Shown: positions 18,035 through 27,429 of the stretch, piece after piece
Position numbering within the stretch: the stretch's first letter is position 1
Layout: the number at the start of each line of letters is the position of its first letter
Source of the DNA: JBGAJN01 sp044224905
GTDB taxonomy: Bacteria > Verrucomicrobiota > Verrucomicrobiia > Limisphaerales > JBGAJN01
Direction: 5' to 3'
Assembly (NCBI GenBank): GCA_044224905.1
Contig: JBGAJN010000002.1
Location: forward strand, 1 to 64,000
DNA length: 64,000 nt
The notes under the pieces: model-generated
The model's database searches: none
Told to the model about the DNA's origin: nothing
The model's input: the letters and a program-made list of their open reading frames with translations, nothing else
Made by a program: the position numbers and the translations under genes

Positions 18035-19320
18035 GCAGTCAATTCCTTGAGCGTTCCGGTGCTGTCCGCGAAGCGCTCGCGCTTCACGCCGGCTTGTTGC
18101 GCCAGCGTGAGCCAGAGGTCGGCGAGCGGGCGGAAACCAGCGTAGTGGAAATGGCCGCGTTTCATCGCGCCACCGGCGAGGAGGACTTCGAGGTCGGCGT
18201 AATTGTGCGAGTCGCCGTCACTGATACCGCTGCCCATCACGACCGTGCTGTGGTCGAGCAACGTGCCGTTGCCCTCGCGGATGCCCTTCAGCTTCTCAAC
18301 CACGTAGGCGAACTGCGCGACATGGAAGCGGTCAATCTGCGTAAGCTTGTCCTTCGCCTCGTCGCCCTTGGTGTGTGTGAGGACGTGGTGGTTCTGCGGC
18401 TTGTCGAAGATGCCGTGAAACATGCGCGGGCTGTCCCAGCGCTCGGGGTCCACCACGAGCGTCGCGACGCGCGTGAGATCGAGTTGGAACGCGTGGACGA
18501 TGAGGTCGCCCATGAGGCGCAGGTATTCGTCGCGGCGCTCGGGAATGCCCGCTGGCTCGGGTATCGGCGGCTTGCCGATGCGCGCGGCGGATTTTGCGGC
18601 GAGCTGGATGCGGCGCTCGGTGCTGCGGACGCTATCGAGGTATTCGTCGAGCTTCGACTGGTCATCGCGGCCAAGGCGCGTGCGCAGCGAGGTTGCATCC
18701 GCGAGCACCACGTCGAGCACGCTGCGCGTGGAGCCGCCGGTCGCTTTGCCGAAGAGCCGCTGAAAAACATTTCGCGGATTCTTCTCCGTGTTCGCCGCGT
18801 AACCCGGCCCATACCAAGAGATGCTCTCGAAGTATTTCGTCTCCTTGTTGTCGGCGAAATCATTCGTGCTCAGTTCGAGCGACGGCAGCGCGGTGTCCTG
18901 CCCGATCTGCCGCGCGATGAGTTGGTCGAGCGAGATGTTCGTCGGGAATCCGCCGTCGAGAGTCTGGCTCGGCGGCGAACTCGTGAGCCAGCATGAGCCG
19001 CACTGCGCATGCACGCCCGTGCCCGGCACGAACGCGCGGTCCAGACCGGTGACGAGCGTCACGTCGGACTTCACCTTCGCCAGCGGCGCGAGTGCCGGCG
19101 TGAGTTCCCACTCCGCGCCGGTCTGCGCCGGGATGAACGTTTTCTGGTTATAACCGTTCGGCGTGTAGATGAAGGCGAAGCGTTTTGGTGGCTTTGCCGC
19201 GGCAGTGCCCTGGCCGAACGCGCGCCAGCCCAGCGACGGCAGGAAGGGCAACATCAGCGTGACACCGGCGGAGCGCAGGAAGGTGCGGCGGGTGAGCTGA
19301 GGCGACGACGGTGATTTCAT
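18031..19320 (-). CDS. Tat-exported DUF1552 protein (copy B)
   Basis: 429 residues with the twin-arginine signal TRRTFLRSAGVTLMLPFLP. Family segments include FIYTPNGYNQKTFIP, DVTLVTGLDRAF, SLDQLIARQIGQDTALPS, KLDEYLDSVRSTERRIQ, DLIVHAFQLDLTRVATLVV and LLDHSTVVMGSGISDGDSHN. The middle differs enough from copies A and C that these are not recent duplicates. It lies 4 bases after the LRR gene and overlaps copy B of the cytochrome protein by 4 bases. It is predicted to fold in the cytoplasm and cross the membrane by Tat, as expected for a cofactor- or metal-loaded enzyme. Confidence 0.9.
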   Translation of the reverse strand: MKSPSSPQLTRRTFLRSAGVTLMLPFLPSLGWRAFGQGTAAAKPPKRFAFIYTPNGYNQKTFIPAQTGAEWELTPALAPLAKVKSDVTLVTGLDRAFVPGTGVHAQCGSCWLTSSPPSQTLDGGFPTNISLDQLIARQIGQDTALPSLELSTNDFADNKETKYFESISWYGPGYAANTEKNPRNVFQRLFGKATGGSTRSVLDVVLADATSLRTRLGRDDQSKLDEYLDSVRSTERRIQLAAKSAARIGKPPIPEPAGIPERRDEYLRLMGDLIVHAFQLDLTRVATLVVDPERWDSPRMFHGIFDKPQNHHVLTHTKGDEAKDKLTQIDRFHVAQFAYVVEKLKGIREGNGTLLDHSTVVMGSGISDGDSHNYADLEVLLAGGAMKRGHFHYAGFRPLADLWLTLAQQAGVKRERFADSTGTLKELTA

Positions 19321-19324
19321 GCGA

Positions 19325-20008
19325 TCACTTCTTCTGAGCGTCGGTCGTCGGGCCGCGTGAAGCGACCTTCGCTTGTGGGAGCGCGGCTTGAAGCTTCTTG
19401 AGATAGTCGGAGCTGATGCCGCCGATCTTCACGTCCTTGAGCGACTTCAAGCTGGCCAGCGCGGAGATCATCGCGTCGTCCGGCTTGTGGAAATGCAGCA
19501 TCAGCACCTCGAGCTTGGGCAGGTTCGCGAGCGGCCTGAGGCCGGCAGCGGTGAAGAAATTCCTGTCATCGCGACCCACGTGACCGAGTTGGAGACTCTT
19601 GAGATTCCTCAACTCACAGAGCGCGGCCAGTCCGGCGTCGCCAAAGTTTGAACCGCCGAGATCGAGCCGCTCCAGCGTCTGGACGCGGGCGAGCAATTTC
19701 AAGTCCTCCACCTTGTTCACCATCGTGTGCGTGAGGTTTAGCGAAGTGAGCGATGTGGATTTCGCGAGCGCGGCGAGACCGTCGCTCTTGAGTGTGCAAC
19801 CGTGGAGGGTGATGGTTTTGATCGCCGGATCAGCGACCAAGGCGGCGATCGCCGCGACATCGGGAGCCTTATTCTTCTTCACTGTGACCGCGCCGGTCAC
19901 CGCATCGAATTCACCGCCGAGTGTTTTCAAAGCAGCAGCGCGGTCAGCGGCATCCACTCGCACGAGGGCGCAGGTAATTGAGACAAGGATAAGCAATGCG
20001 GTTTTCAT
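19325..20008 (-). CDS. Secreted leucine-rich-repeat protein
   Basis: 227 residues: a signal peptide (residues 1-20), then an N-terminal helix/strand region and about six LRR units with the pattern LxxLxLxxxxxxDxGLxxL, for example LTSLNLTHTMVN, LERLDLGGSNFGDAGLAAL, LKSLQLGHVG and LEVLMLHFHKPDD. LRR proteins of this size in Verrucomicrobia and Planctomycetes are usually exported binding modules. The gene sits between two DUF1552 genes with gaps of 13 and 4 bases, so it is co-transcribed with them and may be a binding partner of the exported complex. Confidence 0.82.
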   Translation of the reverse strand: MKTALLILVSITCALVRVDAADRAAALKTLGGEFDAVTGAVTVKKNKAPDVAAIAALVADPAIKTITLHGCTLKSDGLAALAKSTSLTSLNLTHTMVNKVEDLKLLARVQTLERLDLGGSNFGDAGLAALCELRNLKSLQLGHVGRDDRNFFTAAGLRPLANLPKLEVLMLHFHKPDDAMISALASLKSLKDVKIGGISSDYLKKLQAALPQAKVASRGPTTDAQKK

Positions 20009-20021
20009 GAGCGCGGGCGTG

Positions 20022-21341
20022 TCAAACCAGTTCCAATCCCTTCACGCTGGTTCCGGTGCTGCTGCCGAAGCGGTCCACGTTCACGCCGACGCGGTGGGAA
20101 ATCTGAACGAAGAGATTCGAGAAGCGGGCGTTGTCGTTGCCGGTTCCGCCGGCGACCACATGCTGACCGTGCTTGAATCCGCCACCGGCGATGAGCACGG
20201 GGATATCACGCCAACTGTGCGCGCTCGCATTTCCGAGGTTGGAACCGGCCACGACGATCGTCTGGTCCAGCAACGTGCGGTTGCCTTCCTTTACGCCCTT
20301 GAGCAGGCTCAGGAACCGGCTGATCTCGCGGAACTCGGCGAGCTCAATCAGTTTTAACTCCGCGATCTTTTCTGCCTCCTGGCCGTGATGCGAAAGGTTG
20401 TGCCAGTCCTGATCCACGCCTTCGATCTTGGGCACGGCGTTCATGCCGCCGGCTTTGTAGGTGATGAAACGCGTCGAGTCGGTTTGCAGCGCGAGCACCA
20501 TCAGGTCGTGCATCAGGCGCGTGCGCGCGAGGATGTCGGTGCGGTCCTGCACGTCGCTTGGTGGCTTCACGGCGACGGCGGGCTTGGGGCGCTGCGCCCA
20601 TTTCTCGGAAGCGCGTAGACGCGTCTCGAGGTCGCGGACGCTGGTGAGATATTGGTCGAGCTTCTCCTGATCGCGCGCGCCAAGGTCGCGATGAAGTTTT
20701 TTCGCCTCGCCGTTGACGGTGTCGAGAATGCTGTGGCCGCGTTTCAATTCGCGCATTTGCGTCTGCACTTCGGTGGGTGTGCCGGTGACGAAGAGTTGGG
20801 CGAACACTTTCGATGGCGAGCCTTCCGAAGGAAGGTTCACGCCGTTGGCGGTCCACGAAAGCGAATCGCCTGCGCCCATAACGTTGAGGATGAGCGAGGG
20901 AAAGCGCGTGTCGGGGGCGAGTTTCTCGATGAGGAATTGGTCGAGCGAAATGGTGTTCCGGAAGCCCGGCAGGCCCGGATGCTTCGCCGACGTGAGCCAG
21001 GTAAGTTCCGAGGTGTGGCCGTTGGCGCCGTTCTGCTCCACGTGCGACAGACCCGAGATGACGGAGAAATCCGAGCGATGTTCCTTGAGCGGTTCGAGGT
21101 AGGGAGTCAGCTCGAAATCGCGCCCGGCCTTCTTGGGAAATAGATGCGGGCCGTGAAAGCCGAGGCCGTAGTTCATCGCGATGAACCGGCGCGGGGGTGT
21201 GGTCGCGGTTGCGGCCTGCGCGCGCGTGGCGAAGGCAGGCAGCATGGCGTCGAGCCAAGGCAGCGCGAGCAACGTGCCGGTGCCGCGCAGGAAGGCGCGA
21301 CGGCTGAGGGCGGGCTTGGCAGAGAGGTGCGGTGTGTTCAT
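20022..21341 (-). CDS. Tat-exported DUF1552 protein (copy A)
   Basis: 439 residues from ATG 21341; a longer in-frame reading to 21623 lies inside the upstream gene and is rejected. LSRRAFLRGTGTLLALPWLD is the twin-arginine signal. Family segments include AMNYGLGFHGPHLFPKKAG, FSVISGLSHVEQNG, SLDQFLIEKLAPDTRFPS, KLDQYLTSVRDLETRL, LMVLALQTDSTRFITY and TIVVAGSNLGNASAHSW. It follows the copy A cytochrome gene after 10 bases, the same cytochrome/DUF1552 order as the second pair. Confidence 0.9.
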   Translation of the reverse strand: MNTPHLSAKPALSRRAFLRGTGTLLALPWLDAMLPAFATRAQAATATTPPRRFIAMNYGLGFHGPHLFPKKAGRDFELTPYLEPLKEHRSDFSVISGLSHVEQNGANGHTSELTWLTSAKHPGLPGFRNTISLDQFLIEKLAPDTRFPSLILNVMGAGDSLSWTANGVNLPSEGSPSKVFAQLFVTGTPTEVQTQMRELKRGHSILDTVNGEAKKLHRDLGARDQEKLDQYLTSVRDLETRLRASEKWAQRPKPAVAVKPPSDVQDRTDILARTRLMHDLMVLALQTDSTRFITYKAGGMNAVPKIEGVDQDWHNLSHHGQEAEKIAELKLIELAEFREISRFLSLLKGVKEGNRTLLDQTIVVAGSNLGNASAHSWRDIPVLIAGGGFKHGQHVVAGGTGNDNARFSNLFVQISHRVGVNVDRFGSSTGTSVKGLELV

Positions 21342-21351
21342 AGCGATGGGG

Positions 21352-23787
21352 TTACTTGTTCTTGAAAAGTTCGCTCTGCACGACTTCGTGCACGAGATCG
21401 CGGAAGCCGTTACCCTTCGCGGCTGCAGCCTTGGCGATGCGGTCGACTTCGGCGCGGTCGGAGAAACCCATGCCGCGACCGGTGCCGTAGGTGGCGAGTT
21501 TGCCGGCGAGCGCGCCGGTAAACTTCTCCGGAGTCGCAAGCAACTGGCGCTTGTAGTCGGCGAGGCTGGCAAAAGTCTTGCCATCGGGCGTAACGCCGGC
21601 GGCGTCCACCTTGGGACCGACACGCCATTGCACGTTCTTTACTCCGGCGATGAGTTCGGCGGGCGGCTTGGGAAAATCTTTCCCGAGCGAGCGATAGTTC
21701 TCCCGCCAACCACCGGTCACATCGTAGTTCTCCAGAGCGAAGCCGGGCGGGTCGATGACGCGATGGCAGCCGTTGCAGGTTTCGAGATTGCGATGTTTGT
21801 CGAGCTGCTGCCGCAACGTCTGCGCGCCGCGAATGTCCGGTTCCACCCCGGGCACGCCCGGTGGCGGTGGTGGCGGCGGTGTGCCGAGTATCCGGTCCAA
21901 GACGTAAGCACCGCGCACCACGGGTGAGGTCGTGGTGCCGTTGGCTGACACCTTCAGCACGCTGCCGTGGGTGAGCACGCCGCCGCGATGATGCTCCGGT
22001 CGCAAAGTCACCTTGCGAAACTCCGGCCCTTTCACTCCGGCGATACGGTAATGCGTGGCGAGCCGCTCGTTGAGCATCGTCCAATCGGAGTGAACGAAAC
22101 TCAACGCGCTCAGGTTGCTACGCAGCACTTCGTCGAAGAACAGCTCGGTCTCGCGCACCATCGAGTTCTTGAGCACGTCGTCGAACTCGGGATAGAGCTG
22201 CTTGTCCGGCGCAGTGAAATCAATGTCGCGGAGATTCAACCACTGGCCCGTGAAATTCCTCGTGAACCGCTCCGCGCGTGGATCCTTGAGCAAGCGTTCG
22301 GTCTGTGCGCGCAACTTTTCGGACTGCGACAGTTCGCGCCGGCCCGCAGCGGCGAGCAAATCGGCATCGGGCGCGGAACTCCACAGCAGGTAACTCAACC
22401 GCGATGCGAGAGCGTAATCGTCCAGCTTGCCCGCGGCCTCGCGCAGGTAGAGAAAGTCCGGCGAAGTGAGCACCGCGATGTAGGCGGTGCGCATGGCGGT
22501 CTCGAAGTTTGCGCCGCCTTTCAACTCATCCAAGGCGAGTTGGAGATACGGAGTGATCTTCTCCGAGCCGACCGGCCGCCGGAACGCCGCGGGCACGAAA
22601 GTTTGCAGCAATCTGCCTGCGTCCATCGTGGGATTCGCCGAGACGATTTCGCCACTGGTGTTCACGGGACCCTTTTGGAATTTCTTCTTTCCGCCGCCGG
22701 CGTTGCCGGTTGATCCGCCCCGCACCGGCAACGTTCCGAACAGCAACCGATGCCCGCGTCCGGGCCACTCGGTGAAGATCGGCCCGTCGATCTGGAGCGT
22801 CTGGATCGCCAGTCCCGGGCCTTTGTAGCCGGCGGGGCCGTTTTCCTTGATGCCTTGATACGGATTGGGCATCCCTTGCGGCAGCACGCGGAACGTCTGA
22901 CCACGCCGCAGATACACCGTGGCTTCTACGGTTGTGGGCTTGTTCGGCGGCACGCTGAAAAGTCCGGTGAGTTCGGAATCGGCGTTGCGTCCGAAGGTGC
23001 CTTGATACAATTGAAACGAAACCGGCTCGGCGATCTGGTAACCGTAAGCCGTAAGGCGCAGCCGATACGTGCCCTCGGCCGGCGCACGAAACGCGTCGAA
23101 TTGCGGCGAGGGAAAACCACCGTTATTAAACACCACCACTGCGCCGTCCGCGCGCTTAAGCCAGCTCTTGCCGACGTTGCCAGCGCCTTTTCCCTGATCG
23201 ATTGTGAACGATTTGGTCTCCCTCACCGGCTGCGGGGATTTTTTCACCGCGTCGGTGATCGCCTTGTCCGCGGCCTCCATGTAGCGCTGGAGTTGCACCG
23301 CGGAAAGGTCGAGCGCTTCGCCGATGTTGTCGAAGCCGTGCGCCTTGCCGTCCTCGGGCAACAGCTCTGCGAGTTCGGTGCGCACACCAAGCAAATCGCG
23401 GATTGTGTTTTCATACTCCACGCGGTTGAGCCGGCGCAGCACCGTGCCCTTCTGCGCGAGGTCGGCCTTGGTCAGATCGCCGGCGAGCGCCGTGAGGAAC
23501 GACTGTTTCTCCGTTGCGACCGGCTGTTTCTTCTTCGGCGGCGGCATCTCGCCATCGCGCACACGATCGTGAATGCGAATCCACATACGCGCGGACTCGG
23601 GCTTGGAAAAGTCAGCGTCGAGCGCGACTAGATCGAGTCCACCTTTCTTCGTGTCGGCATCGTGACAGTCGGCGCAATGCTGTTGCAAGAATTGCGAGAC
23701 GGGCGCGGGGGCGGAGGCAGCGGCCAGCGCGCTGGTAGTGCCCCACACCAGCGACGCCGCGGAGAGGACTCGGCGGATAACATTCAT
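21352..23787 (-). CDS. PSCyt1-DUF1587/DUF1592/DUF1588/DUF1585 multi-domain cytochrome-type protein (copy A)
   Basis: 811 residues, the most compact copy. It has a signal peptide ending ALAAA, heme motif C38-A-D-C41-H42, and MPPPKKKQP. RRLNRVEYENTIRDLLGV marks DUF1587. A beta-sandwich segment follows (GTYRLRLTAYGYQI), then SRLSYLLWSSAPDADLL (DUF1592). A proline run (about residue 645) leads into CNGCHRVIDPPGFALENYD (second CxxCH, DUF1588), and DUF1585 is at the end. It is the first structural gene after the two-component pair, 81 bases downstream of the regulator stop, so it is the likely first target of that regulator. Confidence 0.92.
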   Translation of the reverse strand: MNVIRRVLSAASLVWGTTSALAAASAPAPVSQFLQQHCADCHDADTKKGGLDLVALDADFSKPESARMWIRIHDRVRDGEMPPPKKKQPVATEKQSFLTALAGDLTKADLAQKGTVLRRLNRVEYENTIRDLLGVRTELAELLPEDGKAHGFDNIGEALDLSAVQLQRYMEAADKAITDAVKKSPQPVRETKSFTIDQGKGAGNVGKSWLKRADGAVVVFNNGGFPSPQFDAFRAPAEGTYRLRLTAYGYQIAEPVSFQLYQGTFGRNADSELTGLFSVPPNKPTTVEATVYLRRGQTFRVLPQGMPNPYQGIKENGPAGYKGPGLAIQTLQIDGPIFTEWPGRGHRLLFGTLPVRGGSTGNAGGGKKKFQKGPVNTSGEIVSANPTMDAGRLLQTFVPAAFRRPVGSEKITPYLQLALDELKGGANFETAMRTAYIAVLTSPDFLYLREAAGKLDDYALASRLSYLLWSSAPDADLLAAAGRRELSQSEKLRAQTERLLKDPRAERFTRNFTGQWLNLRDIDFTAPDKQLYPEFDDVLKNSMVRETELFFDEVLRSNLSALSFVHSDWTMLNERLATHYRIAGVKGPEFRKVTLRPEHHRGGVLTHGSVLKVSANGTTTSPVVRGAYVLDRILGTPPPPPPPGVPGVEPDIRGAQTLRQQLDKHRNLETCNGCHRVIDPPGFALENYDVTGGWRENYRSLGKDFPKPPAELIAGVKNVQWRVGPKVDAAGVTPDGKTFASLADYKRQLLATPEKFTGALAGKLATYGTGRGMGFSDRAEVDRIAKAAAAKGNGFRDLVHEVVQSELFKNK

Positions 23788-23868
23788 TCGGCTTTTGGAA
23801 AGACTACCAGCCCGACGGCGCGCGCCTAGTATCCGATGGTATAGCCGCCGCCAGCCGAGTCCGGCGCG

Positions 23869-24501
23869 TCAGTCGATGTGAACGATGCCCCGCTGAATCG
23901 CTGCGGTAGTGGCTTGGGTGCGATCCATAACGCCGAGCTTCTGGAGAATGTTGCCGACGTGAAATTTCACCGTGACCTCGGCGATGCCCAGATCGGAACC
24001 GATCTCCTTGTTGCTGCGACCGTTGACGATGAGGCGAAGGACGGCAAGCTCGCGCTCATTCAGGTCCGGACGGGCGCGGCGCGCGGCGAGTTTTTCCGCA
24101 ATGGCTGGCGGGAACACTTTCTCGCCGCGATGCACCGCGCGGATGGCGGCCAGGAGTTCCTTGCGGCTTGCGGCCTTTGAAAGGTAGCCAACCACGCCCG
24201 CCTCGGCGGCACGGAAAATGTCCTCATCGCCCTCGTAGATCGTGAGCGAGACGATGCGCGCGTCGGGAAACTCCTCGCGGATTTTTTCGGTGGCTTCCGG
24301 GCCGTTCATGCCCGGCAGCCGCCAGTCCATCAGCACCACATCGGGCTGGTGTTTACGAAACGCGCGCAACGCCTCCTCGCCGGTGCCGCACTCGGCGACG
24401 ATCTGGATGTCTGTCTCCAAGGTGAGCGAGCCCGCCAGCCCGGCGCGGACGACAAAGTGATCGTCCACGAGCATCAGTCTGATTTTCTTCGCGGGCTTCA
24501 T
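23869..24501 (-). CDS. NarL/FixJ-family response regulator
   Basis: 210 residues: a receiver domain (residues 7-125) with DD at 13-14 and phospho-acceptor D59 in VVLMDWRLPGMNG, then a LuxR-type helix-turn-helix (LNERELAVLRLIVNGRSNKE, VTVKFHVGNILQKLGV). It overlaps the kinase gene at 24498 by 4 bases (ATGA), so the two form one translational unit. It is placed to control the cytochrome/DUF1552 cluster that begins 81 bases downstream, and may also control the kinase operon itself. The usual activating signal is phosphate from the adjacent HisKA_3 kinase. Confidence 0.93.
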   Translation of the reverse strand: MKPAKKIRLMLVDDHFVVRAGLAGSLTLETDIQIVAECGTGEEALRAFRKHQPDVVLMDWRLPGMNGPEATEKIREEFPDARIVSLTIYEGDEDIFRAAEAGVVGYLSKAASRKELLAAIRAVHRGEKVFPPAIAEKLAARRARPDLNERELAVLRLIVNGRSNKEIGSDLGIAEVTVKFHVGNILQKLGVMDRTQATTAAIQRGIVHID

Positions 24502-26603
24502 GCGGCAGCTAGCTCCGTGTCGCAGGCTTTCACACGGACGGCAATCTCCGTCCCACGCCCCGGCCCGCCGCGCAATTCAAGTTCGCCTCCCATTTTCTCC
24601 GCACGCTCGCGAATGCCGAGGAGACCGTAGTGACCCTTGCCCAGCGACATCGCGGCCTCGGTGTCGAAGCCCCTGCCATCGTCGCCCACGCACAGGCGAA
24701 CCGAGTCCGCACCAAACTCGACGCGCACCACGATGCGTCGCGCGCGCGCGTGCTTCACGGCGTTGGTCACCGCTTCGCTCGCGATGCGCAGCAGATTGTT
24801 CTCAATGCGGCCGGGCAAACGACGCGCGCCGCCATCGCTCTCGACGACAATTTCCGGCCCGCCATTGCCGCCCGTAAACTGGTGCAAGGTCTCGCGCAAT
24901 GCCGTGACCAGATCGCCGTTCTCCAATGCCGACGCGCGCAAATCCCAGATCGATCGCCGCGCTTCCGAGCGCGTGTGCTTGAGCAGGGCTTGCGCATTGA
25001 CCAGCGCGCGTTGCGCCGTCTCGGGCGATTCAGGCAGCGTGTCCGTCGCTGCATCGAGTTGCAGTGAGAGGCCGGTGAGTTCCTGTTCGAGCGTGTCGTG
25101 AAGTTCCCGCGCGATGCGGACGCGTTCCTCCTGCAACGTTTCGCGGGCAACTTTTTCCTGAATCACGGCGGTCTGCCGGCCGACCTGGCGGCGCAGCAGG
25201 GCGATCCACGCCACGGCAAGCAGCAGGACCACCGTCGCGCCGAGCGCGAGCCAGCGCATTCGCTCCGTCGTCCAATACGGCGGAGCTTGCAGCATCCGGA
25301 TGTCGTCGGGCGAACGCATCGCAATCTGCAACGCCACCGGCAGGTAACGCGTTGCTTCGTCGGAGAGACGGCCGGGGTTGGGGACAAAGTCATTCACGCA
25401 AATGCCCGACACCTCCGTCACGCTGCCGCGCGGCGGGAGTTCGATCGTGTTCGTGCGGTCCGCCTGTGCGAGCCGGGCATGAAAGAGGCGCTCGCCAGAT
25501 TTCAGCAGGAGGATGTGATTTCCCGGCTGAATGAAACGGTCAATCACCTCGCCGCGCAGGCTGACGAGTTCACCGTGCAGTCGTCCGGCAAAAGCGTCCT
25601 CCACGGAAACCGAACGGGGTTCGAGTTGATCCTGATGGCCCGACGCGCGCAGAAATGCATCGCGCAAAACTGCGCGACCATCCGCCGAGCCGGGGAAACC
25701 GATCGCGTCCAGTTCGGTGCCCGGCGGGAGATGTTCGCGTTGCGGCGATTGCACCCAGAGCGAACCCGTCGCCCCGCGCAAGAACACGCCGCGCCCCGGC
25801 TCGCTGTAGGTGACAACCCCGGCTACGCGCAGGCGCGGGCTGGTCTGCGCCGTGAAGCGCAGCAACGTGTCCGCCGTGCGCAACGGACGGTCATCAAAAC
25901 TGGCGACGCCCGCGTCTTCTTCATGCACGTCCTCCATGCGCGGCACGAACACGCGCAGGCCGGTGAGTTCCTTGCCCTCCGTGAACACGGAACCGTGAAC
26001 ACCCCGCAACCGCAGCACCGCTCCGAGCCAGTTGGTGGCCGCCCCTCTTTCCGTCCACTTGAGCGGCAGCAACGTGCTGAACCCGCCGCTGCTGGTGCTG
26101 AGATCGAGCCGGGTCTTGCTCTTTTCGCGTTTCACCTCGCGCACCGTGCCGACCACTTCGATCCACTCCGAGTGGTTCACCGGATTGGCGAGTTCCTGCG
26201 GCGCGAGCCGGCGCGGTTCCGGCAAACCCGGATGACCGAGCACTCGAACTCGCAACGCGGCGTTCGAACCATTGACAATCTGGGGGGCGAAACGACCTGG
26301 TGAGGTTACGCCAGTTAACTCAATGAGGTCGCCTGCGACACACTTCACCGCCGGGCTTTGTGGGGTGAGCCGGGGAGAAAAATAACTGCTGCCCGTTTCA
26401 TCGCGAACGAACGCGACGTGAAACTCCGGATCGATGAAAGTCAGCACCCCGCGCACTTGAACCGGCAGTTGTTGCGCTGCTTGTTCCGGCAGCAACGCGC
26501 GGATTTGCGCGACGTTGGTTAGCACGGCACTCGACGATTCGACTGCCGTGGCTTCCAGCAATTCAGCCAAGAGGCAAACCAAACAGAGTGTTCGCGATTT
26601 CAT
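24498..26603 (-). CDS. Membrane sensor histidine kinase (HisKA_3) with OB-like repeats outside
   Basis: 701 residues from ATG 26603, which opens directly on the signal sequence; longer readings to 26741 add unlikely sequence. Residues ~45-430 are outside the membrane and appear to be four degenerate beta-rich repeats (about 47-125, 145-225, 255-330 and 340-425), each with a VxVxGxV strand and a GD/GTxLxxxG turn. A single membrane helix lies at 451-470, then a coiled linker. The phospho-acceptor H502 is in RIARELHDTLEQE (HisKA_3), followed by an HATPase with NNLLRIASEAVTNAVKHA, DDGRGFD and GLLGIRERAE. It is paired with the LuxR-type regulator at 23869. Confidence 0.9.
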   Translation of the reverse strand: MKSRTLCLVCLLAELLEATAVESSSAVLTNVAQIRALLPEQAAQQLPVQVRGVLTFIDPEFHVAFVRDETGSSYFSPRLTPQSPAVKCVAGDLIELTGVTSPGRFAPQIVNGSNAALRVRVLGHPGLPEPRRLAPQELANPVNHSEWIEVVGTVREVKREKSKTRLDLSTSSGGFSTLLPLKWTERGAATNWLGAVLRLRGVHGSVFTEGKELTGLRVFVPRMEDVHEEDAGVASFDDRPLRTADTLLRFTAQTSPRLRVAGVVTYSEPGRGVFLRGATGSLWVQSPQREHLPPGTELDAIGFPGSADGRAVLRDAFLRASGHQDQLEPRSVSVEDAFAGRLHGELVSLRGEVIDRFIQPGNHILLLKSGERLFHARLAQADRTNTIELPPRGSVTEVSGICVNDFVPNPGRLSDEATRYLPVALQIAMRSPDDIRMLQAPPYWTTERMRWLALGATVVLLLAVAWIALLRRQVGRQTAVIQEKVARETLQEERVRIARELHDTLEQELTGLSLQLDAATDTLPESPETAQRALVNAQALLKHTRSEARRSIWDLRASALENGDLVTALRETLHQFTGGNGGPEIVVESDGGARRLPGRIENNLLRIASEAVTNAVKHARARRIVVRVEFGADSVRLCVGDDGRGFDTEAAMSLGKGHYGLLGIRERAEKMGGELELRGGPGRGTEIAVRVKACDTELAAA

Positions 26604-27429
26604 GAAACGACTGATCATTCGTAGCATCAACTGAAGCGTGGTTCCAACTAGACGTTTGGTTACCTCCGATGAACCGGAGCGCGACCGACTCGAAATGCGG
26701 GGCCATCCCGAGCTGCGAATCATCGACAGAAACGCCAACAAAGCAGAGGCTGGAAACGTTTTCTTCCCACTGTTGCCGTTTCATCACCGGCAAGGATGGG
26801 TTGAAGCAAGCGATCGCCATAACCACCCCGGTGTTCATGGAGGACCAGACCACCAATTCGACCCCGGCGTTTGTTTTGCCCACCATACTCGGACGCGGCG
26901 GGGTGCGCGCCCCTTTGAAACTGCAGCGAGTGTGCGCGCGGTTCCGGCGGGCTCTTCAGTGGAGTCGGGAACACGGCTAACGAGGAAGCCATCCTCCGAG
27001 GCGGCGAACGGAATCGCAAAGCGCCGCGCTGGCCGCAGATGGTGATCCGATATTCGGCTACTTCGATCCACCTTAGGCGCTATGAATTATTCCGTTGTAA
27101 TGAACTGATGCTCTGCGCGCACCTCACTGCAACGGCAAGCCGGTGGACGTGCGTCCTGCGAAGACTCACCAGAGTCCCTATCTCAACGCGGACTTTGGGA
27201 GCGATAAGATTTCAGTAAGCGTCGTCCCAGTGTCCAAAGTTCTGGATTTTTCGGAGTTGGAGAAATGATTCCCAAGCGAGTAAACGTTCTTAAACCGACT
27301 GAGAAGGGGGCGATTCCCTTCTTAGGGTCCCGCTGAGTTTTCGGTGACTAAATGGGGCGACAGTAGGGTTGGGGCGTCATGTGATCAGACCGTCCAGGTC
27401 TTTTAAAAAGCCAATTCCTGCTTCTACCG
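26604..27429. other. 826-bp gap without a supported gene
   Basis: Several open frames under 135 codons occur on both strands, but none has a recognisable motif, convincing start or composition like its neighbours. No tRNA, transposase or clear terminator was seen. The gap separates the kinase start from the end of comM and abuts the right-hand copy of the comM 3' repeat. It may therefore contain decayed sequence from the event that placed the cluster here. Confidence 0.5.

Noticed and set aside
26563..27071. Overlapping short open frames on the minus strand between comM and the kinase gene
   Set aside because: No family motif, no consistent start, and sequence sense is spread over several frames. 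Could be decayed DNA but cannot be supported as a gene.
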